Part shown: positions 55,231-63,879 of the stretch, one piece after another
Layout of the letters: each line of letters starts with the position of its first letter
How positions within the stretch are numbered: position 1 is the stretch's first letter
DNA from: JAKFDI01 sp044508835
GTDB taxonomy: Bacteria > Pseudomonadota > Gammaproteobacteria > Burkholderiales > Burkholderiaceae_C
Direction: 5' to 3'
Assembly: GCA_044508835.1 (NCBI GenBank)
Contig: JBIQHD010000004.1
Span: 124,001-188,000 of the forward strand
DNA: 64,000 nt
Notes under the pieces: model-generated
Databases searched by the model: none
What the model was told of the DNA's origin: nothing
The model's input: only the letters and a program-made list of their open reading frames with translations
Made by a program: the position numbers and the translations under genes

Positions 55231-57276
55231 TCAGAGGCCGGCGGGCGCGGGCGCCGCCTCGGCCTCGTCGTCCTTCAGGTCGATCGCCAGGGTGATCGGG
55301 CCGGCGCCCTCGACCGCTTCCTCGACGTCGGCCTCGTCCACCGGCGCGTCGTCGGCGGTGGTCGACGCATCGTCCAGGCGCGCGACCAGCGCGGCGTGCA
55401 CGTCGAGCGTGAGCAGGTCGGTGCCGGTGACGCGCACCCGCACGCGCGCCCCGCGCGGCAGCGGCTCGGCGCCGAGCGCGCGGAACACCAGCGGCAGCGC
55501 GTCGGCACGCACCAGGCCGTCCTTCATCACCGCGGCGTCGAGCTCGGCGATGCCGTTCTGCGCCAGGTACTTCAGCGTCCAGTAGCGCTCGATCGCCGAC
55601 TGGAAGCCGTTGTAGGCGGCGTAGGCGGCGTCGAAGGCCGAGATCACGGAGAACAGCGCCGCGTCCTTGGGCTTGAACGGCGCGGCCAGCGCGGCCGTGC
55701 GGCCGTGGCGGGCGCAGGCGATGATCTGCCACTGGTTCACCAGGTCGACGTAGCGGCGCAGCGGCGAGGTGGCCCAGGTGTACTGCGCCACGCCCATGCC
55801 GGCGTGCGGCGCGGGCTTCACGCCCATGCGCACCTTGATGCCCGGCGCCAGGCCCGCCTGGCTGCGGTAGATGCCCGGCACGCCGCATTCGGCCAGCCAG
55901 CCGCCCCAGGTGCTGTTGGCGAGGATCATGGCCTCCGAGACGATGAGGTCCAGCGCGGCACCGCGCCGGCGCTCGCTGATCGCCACCGTCTCGTCGCCGC
56001 GCGGCTCGTCGCCGTCGCCGCCGTCCAGGCGGAAGCTGTAGTCGGGGCGGTTGAAGTTCTCCGGCTTGCCGCGCACCACCTCGCGCCGCGCCTTGAGTGC
56101 GCGCGCCAGGCGGAAGGTGAAGGCGAGTTCGGCGGCGAACTCGTACGCGGCGGGCGCCTGGCCGGTGAGCGAGGCCTCGGTGATCACCTCGTCGAGCTGG
56201 TCGTGGCGCAGGTTGAGCACGATGGGCACGCGCTCCAGCCGCGTCTCGCTGCCGCGCACCTCCAGCGAGGCCTCGTCGATCGTGAAGTAGACCGAGACCG
56301 CCGGGCAGTCGCGCCCGGCGATGAGCGTGTAGGCCTGCACCACCTCGTCGGGCAGCATCGTCAGCTTGTGGCCGGGCATGTAGACGGTGGACAGGCGCTC
56401 GCGCGCCACCTTGTCGAGCGCGCTGTCCAGGCCGAAGGCGAGCCCCGGCGCGGCGATGTGGATGCCCAGCGTCACCGTGCCGCTGCCCAGGCCCTGCACC
56501 GACAGCGCGTCGTCGATCTCTGTCGTGGCCGAGTCGTCGATCGAGAAGGCCTGCACCGCGGCCAGCGGCAGCGCCTCCTTGATCTGCGGCGCCTCCAGCG
56601 GCGGGAAGCCGGTGCCCTTGGGGAAGTTCTCGAACAGGAAGCGCCGCCAGTGGAACTGGTAGGGCGAGTCGATGGCGCCGGCGGCCGTCAGCAGGTCCAG
56701 CGGCGCGCGCTGGCTGCGCCGGCTGGCCTCGACGACCGACTTGTACTCGGGCGCGTTCTTGTCCGGCTTGAACAGGATGCGGTAGAGCTGCTCGCGCACC
56801 GGCGGCGGGCACCGGCCGGCCGCCAGCTCGCCGGCCCAGGCGTCGATCTGCGCGGCGAGCTGCTTCTTGCGCTCGATGCCCAGCAGCGCGGCCTTCACCG
56901 TCTCCTCGGGGGCCTTGCGGAAGTTGCCGCGGCCCAGGCGGCGGAAGTAGTGCGGCGCCTCGAACAGGCGGAACAGCGCGGCCGCCTGCTGGGTGGTGTC
57001 GGCGTCGGCGCTGAAGTAGTCGCGCGCCAGGTCGGTGAAGCCGAACTCCTGCTCGGGCGCGAATTCCCAGGCGAGGTCGAGGTCGATCTCGCCGGCCACC
57101 TGCTGCGCCGAGGCGATGAGCTCGGCCGGCTGCGGCTTGTCGAACCTGAGCAGCACGTTGGCGGCCTTGACCTTGACGCGCTTGCCCGACTCCAGCTCGA
57201 TCTGCATCGCGCTGTCGGTCTCGGACATCACCCGCCCGGCGTTGAACTTGCCGGTTTCTTCATAAAGCGCATACAT
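55231..57276 (-). CDS. RNB-domain exoribonuclease (RNase II family)
   Basis: A 681-residue ribonuclease expected to degrade RNA 3' to 5'. The catalytic Asp cluster is in FSIDDSATTEIDDALSV and the Arg motif in YTWATSPLRRYVDLVNQWQ. The start MYALYEETGKF lies at 57276. The N-terminal part lacks an obvious cold-shock domain motif. A C-terminal S1-like region (RGARVRVRVTGTDLLTLDVHAALV) ends in an acidic tail. It heads a run rnb-tonB-aroE-mtgA-hypothetical-tlpA, all on the minus strand with short spacing or overlaps. Confidence 0.92.
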   Translation of the reverse strand: MYALYEETGKFNAGRVMSETDSAMQIELESGKRVKVKAANVLLRFDKPQPAELIASAQQVAGEIDLDLAWEFAPEQEFGFTDLARDYFSADADTTQQAAALFRLFEAPHYFRRLGRGNFRKAPEETVKAALLGIERKKQLAAQIDAWAGELAAGRCPPPVREQLYRILFKPDKNAPEYKSVVEASRRSQRAPLDLLTAAGAIDSPYQFHWRRFLFENFPKGTGFPPLEAPQIKEALPLAAVQAFSIDDSATTEIDDALSVQGLGSGTVTLGIHIAAPGLAFGLDSALDKVARERLSTVYMPGHKLTMLPDEVVQAYTLIAGRDCPAVSVYFTIDEASLEVRGSETRLERVPIVLNLRHDQLDEVITEASLTGQAPAAYEFAAELAFTFRLARALKARREVVRGKPENFNRPDYSFRLDGGDGDEPRGDETVAISERRRGAALDLIVSEAMILANSTWGGWLAECGVPGIYRSQAGLAPGIKVRMGVKPAPHAGMGVAQYTWATSPLRRYVDLVNQWQIIACARHGRTAALAAPFKPKDAALFSVISAFDAAYAAYNGFQSAIERYWTLKYLAQNGIAELDAAVMKDGLVRADALPLVFRALGAEPLPRGARVRVRVTGTDLLTLDVHAALVARLDDASTTADDAPVDEADVEEAVEGAGPITLAIDLKDDEAEAAPAPAGL

Positions 57277-57329
57277 GCGGCGAATTGTCTCCTGAACGGA
57301 ATTCACCGCGCCGCGGGGGCCCGCGCTCC

Positions 57330-57335
57330 TATAGT
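57330..57335 (+). promoter_or_regulatory. -10-like box before the phasin gene
   Basis: TATAGT (57330-57335) lies 41 bases before the phasin ATG in the 100-bp divergent spacer with rnb. AGGAG follows just before the start codon. No strong -35 is visible. Confidence 0.4.
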
Positions 57336-57376
57336 GCGCATGCTGCGCCGGGCAGCGACACGAACGAGGAGCGGGC

Positions 57377-57910
57377 ATGGTGAAGAAGTCCACGCAGGAC
57401 GCGAAGAAGGACCCGTCCGCCGCGGGCCTGTTCGACAGCGCGCTCGCCGGCACGGTGCAGCAGTCGGCCCAGCAGATCTGGCTCGCCGGGCTGGGCGCGT
57501 TCGCCAAGGCGCAGCAGGAAGGCGGCAAGCTGTTCGAGGCGCTGGTGCAGGACGGCGTCTCGCTGCAGCGGCGCACCCAGGCGGCGGCGAGCGGGAAGCT
57601 CGGCGAGGTGGGCGCGCGCATGACCGGCGCCGTCGAGGAGGCGAGCCGCAAGGCCGGCCAGCAGTGGGACAAGCTCGAGGCCATCTTCGAGCAGCGCGTG
57701 TCCAAGGCCATGGGCCGGCTGGGCGCGCCCTCGCAGCAGGACTTCGAGGCGCTGTGCGCCCGCGTGGACGCGCTGAGCGAGGAGGTGCGCAGGCTCTCGA
57801 AGCTCGCCGCGCCCGCCGGCCGGAAGACCGCCGCGCGCCGGACCACCGAGGCTTCGGAGCGGCCGTCCGCGAAGCCCGCTGCCAGGAAGCCCGCGCGCAA
57901 GTCCGCCTGA
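57377..57910 (+). CDS. Phasin-family polyhydroxyalkanoate granule protein
   Basis: A 177-residue helical protein. The phasin-like core (QIWLAGLGAFAKAQQEGGKLFEALVQDGVSLQRRTQ) is followed by amphipathic helices and an Ala/Lys/Arg-rich tail (KTAARRTTEASERPSAKPAARKPARKSA), which is seen in PhaF/PhaI-type granule proteins that also bind DNA. It is preceded by a good AGGAG site. It should coat PHA granules and may link them to the nucleoid. Confidence 0.88.
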   Translation: MVKKSTQDAKKDPSAAGLFDSALAGTVQQSAQQIWLAGLGAFAKAQQEGGKLFEALVQDGVSLQRRTQAAASGKLGEVGARMTGAVEEASRKAGQQWDKLEAIFEQRVSKAMGRLGAPSQQDFEALCARVDALSEEVRRLSKLAAPAGRKTAARRTTEASERPSAKPAARKPARKSA

Positions 57911-57923
57911 GCGCCGGACGCGG

Positions 57924-58418
57924 TCAGCCGAACTTGCCGGGGAAGAGCCACAGCAGCGCCGCCGTCATCGTGAGGTAGCGCGCGAACTTGCCCACCGCCA
58001 TGTAGGCCACGCAGGGCCAGAACGGAAGCTTCAGCCAGCCGGCCACCGCGCACAGCGGGTCGCCGACGAAGGGCAGCCACGACAGCAGGCAGGCCCGCGG
58101 GCCGAAGCGCTCCAGCCAGCGCAGCGCGCGCGGATGCGCGTAGGTCGTCTGGTGCGTCACGCGCTCGTACGCGCGCTCGGCGCCGAAGCCCATCCACCAG
58201 CTGATGGCGCCGCCCGCGGTGTTGCCGACGGTCGCCACCAGCACCGCCGGCCAGAACATCGCCGGGTTCAGCTTGATGAGGCCGAACACCGCCGCTTCCG
58301 AGCCGACCGGCAGCAGCGTGGCCGAGACCAGCGAGACGACGAAGACGGTGCCGAGCCCGAATTCGGGCAGCGACAAGGCGGCGAGCAGCGCATCGAACCA
58401 GGCTTGCATCGGCCGCAT
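57924..58418 (-). CDS. YqaA-family inner-membrane protein (DedA-like)
   Basis: A 164-residue protein with about four hydrophobic segments. It has VSATLLPVGSEAAVFGLIKLNP, TVGNTAGGAISWWMGFGAER and SWLPFVGDPLCAVAGWLKLPFW, the SNARE-associated/VTT pattern. The DedA superfamily is linked to lipid scrambling and membrane potential, but the role of YqaA is not established. It may start at 58418 or at a second ATG, 58409. It diverges from dusB. Confidence 0.88.
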   Translation of the reverse strand: MRPMQAWFDALLAALSLPEFGLGTVFVVSLVSATLLPVGSEAAVFGLIKLNPAMFWPAVLVATVGNTAGGAISWWMGFGAERAYERVTHQTTYAHPRALRWLERFGPRACLLSWLPFVGDPLCAVAGWLKLPFWPCVAYMAVGKFARYLTMTAALLWLFPGKFG

Positions 58419-58461
58419 TGTCCGCAGCCCGCGCGGTGCCGGGACGCCTGGCGCACGTCGC

Positions 58462-58467
58462 TATACT
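58462..58467 (+). promoter_or_regulatory. -10 box of the dusB-fis operon
   Basis: TATACT (58462-58467) stands 40 bases before the dusB ATG in an otherwise GC-rich stretch. In enterobacteria the single promoter before dusB drives fis. No clear -35 hexamer was recognised. Confidence 0.45.
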
Positions 58468-58506
58468 CTGCCTCCTTTTTCAGCACCCGACCCACGCGAC
58501 GCCGCC

Positions 58507-59544
58507 ATGCGAATCGGCCCCATCGAGCTGGTGAACAACCTCTTCGTCGCGCCGATGGCGGGCGTGACGGACCGGCCCTTCCGCAAGCTGTGCAGGTCGC
58601 TCGGGGCGGGCTATGCGGTGAGCGAGATGGTGACCTCGCGCCGCGACCTGTGGAACAGCCTGAAGACCAGCCGCCGCGCCAACCACGACGGCGAAGCGGC
58701 GCCGATCGCGGTGCAGATCGCCGGCACCGACGCGCGGATGATGGCCGAGGCCGCGGCCTACAACGTCGACCGCGGCGCGCAGATCATCGACATCAACATG
58801 GGCTGCCCGGCCAAGAAGGTGTGCAACAAGTGGGCGGGCTCGGCGCTGATGCAGGACGAGCCGCTGGCGCTCGGGATCGTCGAGGCCGTGGTGGCCGCCT
58901 GCGCGCCGCACGGCGTGCCCGTCACCTTGAAGATGCGCACCGGCTGGTGCGAGGCCGAGCGCAACGCGGTGCGCCTCGCGCGCGCCGCCGAATCGGCCGG
59001 CGTGGCCATGGTGACGGTGCACGGCCGCACGCGCGAGCAGGGCTACAAGGGCTTCGCCGAATACGACACGGTGGCCGCGGTGAAGGCGGCGCTGCGCATC
59101 CCGGTGGTGGCCAACGGCGACATCGACTCGCCCGGGAAGGCGCGCGAGGTGCTGGCGAAGACCGGCGCCGACGCGCTGATGATCGGCCGCGCCGCGCAGG
59201 GCCGGCCGTGGATCTTCCGCGAGATCGCGCACTTTCTCGCCACCGGCGAGCACCTGCCGGCGCCCGAGGTGGCGCAGGCCAAGCGCTGGCTCGTCGAGCA
59301 CCTGCACGACCACTACAGCCTCTACGGCGAGCTCACCGGCGTGCGCAGCGCGCGCAAGCACATCGGCTGGGCCGTGCGCGGCCTGCCCGGCGGCGAGGAC
59401 TTCCGCTCGGCCATGAACCGCCTCGAATCGAGCGGCGAGCAGGTGCGCGCGCTCAGCGACTGGTTCGACCGGCTGGGTGACGCCCACGAACGACTGCCGC
59501 TCGTCGCTGCGGCGAACGACGACTACCTCGAGCAACTCGCATGA
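58507..59544 (+). CDS. dusB: tRNA-dihydrouridine synthase B
   Basis: A 345-residue flavoenzyme reducing uridine in the tRNA D loop. The start MRIGPIELVNNLFVAPMAGVTDRPFRKLCR, the active Cys in DINMGCPAKKVCNKWAGSALM, and GRTREQGYKGFAEY and ANGDIDSPGKAREVL are standard. The downstream spacer to fis holds a GC-rich repeat, but the dusB-fis order matches the conserved operon. Confidence 0.95.
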   Translation: MRIGPIELVNNLFVAPMAGVTDRPFRKLCRSLGAGYAVSEMVTSRRDLWNSLKTSRRANHDGEAAPIAVQIAGTDARMMAEAAAYNVDRGAQIIDINMGCPAKKVCNKWAGSALMQDEPLALGIVEAVVAACAPHGVPVTLKMRTGWCEAERNAVRLARAAESAGVAMVTVHGRTREQGYKGFAEYDTVAAVKAALRIPVVANGDIDSPGKAREVLAKTGADALMIGRAAQGRPWIFREIAHFLATGEHLPAPEVAQAKRWLVEHLHDHYSLYGELTGVRSARKHIGWAVRGLPGGEDFRSAMNRLESSGEQVRALSDWFDRLGDAHERLPLVAAANDDYLEQLA

Positions 59545-59570
59545 GCCATCGTTTGTTCATCAGCCGGTGG

Positions 59571-59652
59571 CGGGCCGAGCGCCGGGCCGCTCCCAAGCCG
59601 GCCCGCGCCCCCTCGGGGGGCCGGACGACGTACTCGTCGGACGGGGGGCTGT
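59571..59652. repeat. GC-rich intergenic repeat, short form, before fis
   Basis: The dusB-fis spacer is nearly filled by a unit beginning CGGGCCGAGCGCCGGGCCG and continuing with CCCAAGCCGGCCCGCG, a GCCCCC-TC-GGGGGGC hairpin, and a conserved end that supplies the G-rich ribosome-binding region of fis. A second copy with a 77-bp insertion precedes ruvC (63138-63298). Confidence 0.8.
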
Positions 59653-59653
59653 C

Positions 59654-59890
59654 ATGAGCAAGAAGCACATCGAGGAGTGCATCCGCGACAGCCTGGAGGG
59701 CTACTTCAAGGACCTGCGCGGCGTCGAGCCCTCGGCCATGTACGACATGATCATCAACGTCGTGGAGAAGCCGCTGCTCGACGTGGTGATGAAGAAGGCC
59801 GAGGGCAACCAGAGCCGCGCCGCCGAGTGGCTCGGCATCAACCGCAACACGCTGCGACGCAAGCTCGTGGAACACAAGCTCATCAAGTAA
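59654..59890 (+). CDS. fis: Nucleoid protein Fis
   Basis: A 78-residue protein, shorter at its N-terminus than the 98-residue enterobacterial Fis, as usual in Betaproteobacteria. It shows the dimer helices (SLEGYFKDLRGVEPSAMYDMIINVVEKPLLDVVM) and the C-terminal helix-turn-helix NQSRAAEWLGINRNTLRRKLVEHKLI. The stop codon overlaps the start of purH by one base, so translation of the two is linked. Confidence 0.95.
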   Translation: MSKKHIEECIRDSLEGYFKDLRGVEPSAMYDMIINVVEKPLLDVVMKKAEGNQSRAAEWLGINRNTLRRKLVEHKLIK

Positions 59891-61470
59891 TGAACGCCCT
59901 GACCGCACTCCTTTCCGTTTCCGACAAGACCGGCGTCCTCGAGTTCGCCAGGGAACTGCATGCGCTCGGCGTGAAGCTGCTGTCCACCGGCGGCACCGCC
60001 AAGCTGCTGGCCGACGCCGGCCTGCCGGTGACGGAAGTCGCCGACCACACCGGCTTTCCGGAGATGCTCGACGGCCGCGTGAAGACGCTGCACCCGAAGA
60101 TCCACGGCGGCCTGCTGGCGCGGCGCGACGTGCCGGCGCACGTGGCGGCCATGCAGCAGCACGGCATCGCCGCCATCGACCTGCTGGTGGTGAACCTCTA
60201 CCCCTTCGAGGCGACGGTGGCCAGGCCCGGCTGCACGCTGGAAGACGCGATCGAGAACATCGACATCGGCGGCCCGGCCATGGTGCGTTCGGCGGCCAAG
60301 AACTGGAAGGACGTGGCGGTGCTGACCGACGCCGCGCAGTACCCGCAGGCGCTGGCCGAGCTCAAGGCCGGCGGCATCAGCCAGAAGACGAAGTTCGCGT
60401 TGTCGGTGGCCGCCTTCAACCGCGTGTCGAACTACGACGCGGCGATCAGCGACTACCTCTCGGCGCTGCAGGATGACGGCACGCGCAGCGAGTACCCGGC
60501 GCAGAGCAACGGCCGCTTCGTCAAGCTGCAGGATCTGCGCTACGGCGAGAACCCGCACCAGAGCGCGGCGTTCTACCGCGACCTGCACCCGGCGCCGGGC
60601 TCGCTGGTCACCGCGACGCAGCTGCAGGGCAAGGAACTCTCGTACAACAACATCGCCGACGCGGACGCGGCCTGGGAGTGCGTGAAGAGTTTCGACACCC
60701 CCGCCTGCGTGATCGTCAAGCACGCCAACCCCTGCGGCGTGGCCGTCGGCGCCGACGCGGCCGAGGCCTACGCCAAGGCCTTCAAGACCGACCCGACCTC
60801 GGCCTTCGGCGGCATCATCGCGCTCAACCGCGAGCTCGACGCGGCGGGCGCCGCGCTCATCGTCAACCAGTTCGTCGAGGTGCTGATGGCGCCCGGCTTC
60901 ACGCCCGAGGCGCTGGCGGCCATCGCCGCCAAGCGCCCCAGCGCCCGCGTGCTGCAGATCGCGCTGCCGCCGGGCGGCGCCACCGCCTGGGCGCAGGGCC
61001 GCAACGCGCAGGACGTCAAGCGCGTCGGCTCGGGCCTGCTCATCCAGAGCGCCGACAACCACGAGCTCACGCGCGATGCGCTGAAGGTGGTGACGGCCAA
61101 GCAGCCCACGCCGCAGCAGCTCGACGACCTGCTGTTCGCCTGGAAGGTCGCCAAGTACGTGAAGAGCAATGCCATCGTCTTCTGCGGCGGCGGCATGACG
61201 CTGGGCGTGGGCGCCGGCCAGATGAGCCGCATCGACTCGGCCAAGATCGCGAGCATCAAGTCGGCCAATGCGGGGCTGAGCCTTGCCGGCTCGGCCGTGG
61301 CGAGCGATGCCTTCTTCCCCTTCCGCGACGGGCTGGACGTGGTGTGCGACGCGGGCGCGTCCTGCGTCATCCAGCCGGGCGGCAGCGTGCGCGACGACGA
61401 GGTGATCGCCGCGGCCAACGAGCGCGGCATCGCGATGGTGCTGACCGGCGTGCGCCACTTCCGGCATTGA
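59890..61470 (+). CDS. purH: Bifunctional AICAR transformylase/IMP cyclohydrolase
   Basis: A 526-residue enzyme for the last two steps of IMP synthesis. The N-terminal MGS-like cyclohydrolase part has VSDKTGVLEFARELHALGVKLLSTGGTAKLL and HPKIHGGLLARRD; the transformylase part has LRYGENPHQSAAFY, IVKHANPCGVAVG (Lys-His) and SDAFFPFRDG. All standard motifs are intact. Confidence 0.97.
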   Translation: MNALTALLSVSDKTGVLEFARELHALGVKLLSTGGTAKLLADAGLPVTEVADHTGFPEMLDGRVKTLHPKIHGGLLARRDVPAHVAAMQQHGIAAIDLLVVNLYPFEATVARPGCTLEDAIENIDIGGPAMVRSAAKNWKDVAVLTDAAQYPQALAELKAGGISQKTKFALSVAAFNRVSNYDAAISDYLSALQDDGTRSEYPAQSNGRFVKLQDLRYGENPHQSAAFYRDLHPAPGSLVTATQLQGKELSYNNIADADAAWECVKSFDTPACVIVKHANPCGVAVGADAAEAYAKAFKTDPTSAFGGIIALNRELDAAGAALIVNQFVEVLMAPGFTPEALAAIAAKRPSARVLQIALPPGGATAWAQGRNAQDVKRVGSGLLIQSADNHELTRDALKVVTAKQPTPQQLDDLLFAWKVAKYVKSNAIVFCGGGMTLGVGAGQMSRIDSAKIASIKSANAGLSLAGSAVASDAFFPFRDGLDVVCDAGASCVIQPGGSVRDDEVIAAANERGIAMVLTGVRHFRH

Positions 61471-61516
61471 GGCGCGCCGTGCCGCGGCACGGCGGCGCCG
61501 CGCCTAACATCGCCGC

Positions 61517-62137
61517 ATGACGCTCGCCCATTTCGCCGGCCTCGTGCTCTCCTTCGTGGCCCGGCTCATCACGGGCGCGCAGGGCCACTGGCACGGCTGC
61601 CCGCCCAAGGCCGAGCAGCGCATCTACTTCGCCAACCACCAGAGCCACTTCGACTGGGTGCTGATCTGGGCGGCGCTGCCGTCCGACCTGCGCGGCGGCA
61701 CGCGGCCCATCGCCGCGCGCGACTACTGGACCTCGGGCGCGTTCAAGCACTGGCTGACGCGCGAGGTCTTCAACGCCGTCTACGTGAACCGCCAGCGCAC
61801 CGACGACCAGGACCCGCTGGAGCCGCTCGTCGAGGCCCTGCGCAACGGCGACTCGCTGGTGATCTTTCCCGAGGGCACGCGCGGCAACAAGGGCGTGCCG
61901 CAGCCCTTCAAGTCGGGGCTGTACCACCTGGCCGAGCAGTTTCCCGAGGTGCAGCTCATCCCCACCTGGATCGACAACGTGCAGCGCGTCATGCCCAAGG
62001 GCGAGGTGGTGCCCGTGCCGATCCTGTGCTCGGTGACCTTCGGCACACCGATGCAACTGGCGCCCGGCGAGGACAAGCGCGCCTTCCTCGAGCGCGCGCG
62101 TGCCGCCGTGATGGCGCTCGATGAGGTGCGGCACTGA
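61517..62137 (+). CDS. 1-acyl-glycerol-3-phosphate acyltransferase-like protein (PlsC family)
   Basis: A 206-residue acyltransferase. Motif I is NHQSHFDW (His-x4-Asp), and motif III FPEGTRGNKGVPQPFKSGLYHLA is intact. A short hydrophobic N-terminus may touch the membrane. The stop overlaps by one base the start of a CdsA-like gene, so the two probably act in sequence on a lipid. It is shorter than housekeeping PlsC, and the acceptor may not be ordinary lysophosphatidate. Confidence 0.88.
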   Translation: MTLAHFAGLVLSFVARLITGAQGHWHGCPPKAEQRIYFANHQSHFDWVLIWAALPSDLRGGTRPIAARDYWTSGAFKHWLTREVFNAVYVNRQRTDDQDPLEPLVEALRNGDSLVIFPEGTRGNKGVPQPFKSGLYHLAEQFPEVQLIPTWIDNVQRVMPKGEVVPVPILCSVTFGTPMQLAPGEDKRAFLERARAAVMALDEVRH

Positions 62138-63105
62138 TGGGCGCTCTGCGCGAGCTCACCATCACGCAGCAGGTCGGCCTGCTGTTCGTCGCCTTCTTCG
62201 GCGTGCTGGCGCTGGTGACGGGCCTGGCCGTCTACCGCTCGCTGCGCGACCTGACGGCGGCGCAGCAGGCGCTGCACGAGCGCTTCAAGCGCGACCTCGG
62301 GGCCACCTGGTTCGGCGCGGCGCTGTTCTGGGTCTCGTGGGTCGCCGGCGCGGCGGTGGCCACCGTGCTCTTCGCCATCGTCTCGTTCTACGCCTTCCGC
62401 GAGTTCATCACGCTCACCCACACGCGGCGCGCCGACCACCGGGCGCTGCTGGCCGCGTTCTTCGCGGTGCTGCCGGTGCAGTTCGTGCTGGCGGGCAGCG
62501 AGCGCTTCGACCTGTTCACCGTGTTCGTGCCGGTGTACGTGTTCTTCGCCATTCCCGTGATCAGCGCCTTCGGCAACGACCCGCAGCGCTTTCTCGAGCG
62601 CACGGCCAAGATCCAGTGGGGCATCATGGTCTGCATCTACGGCATGAGCCACGCGCCGGCGCTGCTGCTGATCGACCTGCCCGGCTACGAGGGGCGCGGC
62701 GCCTTCCTGGTGTTCTACCTGGTGGTGGTGGTCGTGTCGGGGCAGATCGTGCAGGAGGTGGTGTCGCGGCGCATCCGCGCGCGGCCGGCGGCGCGGGCCA
62801 TCAGCCGCAGCTTCTCCTGGCGTGCCTGGTTCGCCGGCGCCGGCGCGGCCGCCTTCGTCGGCGCGCTGCTGTACTGGGCCACGCCGTTCAAGCCGGTGCC
62901 GGCGCTCGTCATGGGCTTCGTCGCCGGCGGCACCGGCACGCTGGGTGAATTCGTCATCCACGCCCTGAAGCGCGACGCCGGCGTGCGCCGCTGGGGCGGC
63001 AAGGCGTCGGTCACCGGCGCGGTGGGCCTGCTCGACCGCGTGGCGCCGCTGTGCTTCGCGGCGCCGGTGTTCTTCCATTCGGTGCGCTGGTACTTCGGGT
63101 GGTGA
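62137..63105 (+). CDS. CdsA-like phosphatidate cytidylyltransferase family protein with altered signature
   Basis: A 322-residue integral membrane protein with about eight helices, placed right after a PlsC-like gene. It aligns with CdsA by shape and by the C-terminal region KRDAGVRRWGG ... GLLDRVAPLCFAAPVFF. The canonical signature ends K-R-x3-x-K-D ... P-G-H-G-G-x-x-D-R-x-D-S. Here K-R and D-R are kept, but K-D has become R-R, PGHGG has become TGAVG, and the last Asp is Ala. Metal-binding residues seem lost, so CDP-diacylglycerol synthesis is doubtful. It may be a divergent enzyme such as the YnbB type or an accessory protein. Confidence 0.75.
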   Translation: MGALRELTITQQVGLLFVAFFGVLALVTGLAVYRSLRDLTAAQQALHERFKRDLGATWFGAALFWVSWVAGAAVATVLFAIVSFYAFREFITLTHTRRADHRALLAAFFAVLPVQFVLAGSERFDLFTVFVPVYVFFAIPVISAFGNDPQRFLERTAKIQWGIMVCIYGMSHAPALLLIDLPGYEGRGAFLVFYLVVVVVSGQIVQEVVSRRIRARPAARAISRSFSWRAWFAGAGAAAFVGALLYWATPFKPVPALVMGFVAGGTGTLGEFVIHALKRDAGVRRWGGKASVTGAVGLLDRVAPLCFAAPVFFHSVRWYFGW

Positions 63106-63137
63106 TCATCGTGAGACCGCGTCGAACTGGTCTTCAG

Positions 63138-63298
63138 CGGGCCGAGCGCCGGGCCGTCCCACGTCGGGGCTTGCAAGCCCCGACGCTTCGCGAGGCGAGT
63201 GTGTGTGCGCAGGCACACACGCACGTCCATGCTCAGCCCAAGCCGGCCCGCGTCCCCTTGGGGGACCGGCCGACTTACCCGTCGGGCGAGGGGTCGTC
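63138..63298. repeat. GC-rich intergenic repeat, interrupted form, before ruvC
   Basis: It begins and ends like the repeat before fis, but after CGGGCCGTCCC a segment of about 77 bp (63161-63237) is inserted. The insert contains a perfect 24-bp palindrome (63162-63185) centred on TTGCAA and a hairpin GTGTGTGC-GCAG-GCACACAC (63201-63220). The outer unit then resumes with CCAAGCCGGCCCGCG, a GTCCCC-TT-GGGGAC-like hairpin and a G-rich end near the ruvC start. Confidence 0.8.
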
Positions 63299-63304
63299 GT
63301 GAGC

Positions 63305-63853
63305 ATGCGCATCCTCGGCATCGACCCGGGCCTGCGCACCACGGGCTTCGGCGTGGTCGACAAGGAAGGCACGCGCCTGCGCTACGTCGCCAGCGGCACC
63401 ATCAAGACCGACGCCGTCGACATCGGCCAGCTGCCGGCGCGGCTGAAGATCATCTTCGACGGCGTGCGCGAGGTCACGGCGCGCTACGCGCCCACCTGCG
63501 CCGCGATGGAGATCGTGTTCGTCAACGTCAACCCGCAGTCGACGCTGCTGCTCGGGCAGGCGCGCGGCGCGGCGCTGACGGCGCTGGTCTCCAGCGACCT
63601 GGAGGTGTCGGAGTACACCGCGCTGCAGATGAAGAAGGCCATCGTCGGCCACGGCCAGGCGCGCAAGGAGCAGATCCAGGAGATGGTCAAGCGCCTGCTC
63701 GACCTGCCCGGCCTGCCCGGCAAGGACGCGGCCGATGCGCTGGGGCTGGCCATCTGCCATGCGCACGCCGCCGCGTCCTTCGCCGCGCTGGCCAAGGGCA
63801 CGACGCTCGCGCGCCGGGCGCATGCCCAGTATCGGCGCGGCCGGGCCTACTGA
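63305..63853 (+). CDS. ruvC: Holliday junction resolvase RuvC
   Basis: A 182-residue endonuclease resolving recombination junctions with RuvAB. The first catalytic Asp is in MRILGIDPGLRTTGFG, the Glu in CAAMEIVFVNVNPQSTLLLGQARG and the C-terminal Asp pair in GKDAADALGLAICHAH. A GTG two codons upstream is an alternative start. ruvA and ruvB are not in the window. Confidence 0.96.
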   Translation: MRILGIDPGLRTTGFGVVDKEGTRLRYVASGTIKTDAVDIGQLPARLKIIFDGVREVTARYAPTCAAMEIVFVNVNPQSTLLLGQARGAALTALVSSDLEVSEYTALQMKKAIVGHGQARKEQIQEMVKRLLDLPGLPGKDAADALGLAICHAHAAASFAALAKGTTLARRAHAQYRRGRAY

Positions 63854-63879
63854 CGGCGCCGCGGCGCTGCCTCAGCCTC

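Noticed and set aside
59571..63298. The intergenic hairpins as Rho-independent terminators
   Set aside because: They have no T-run and lie against the start codons of fis and ruvC, so they are more likely dispersed repeats.
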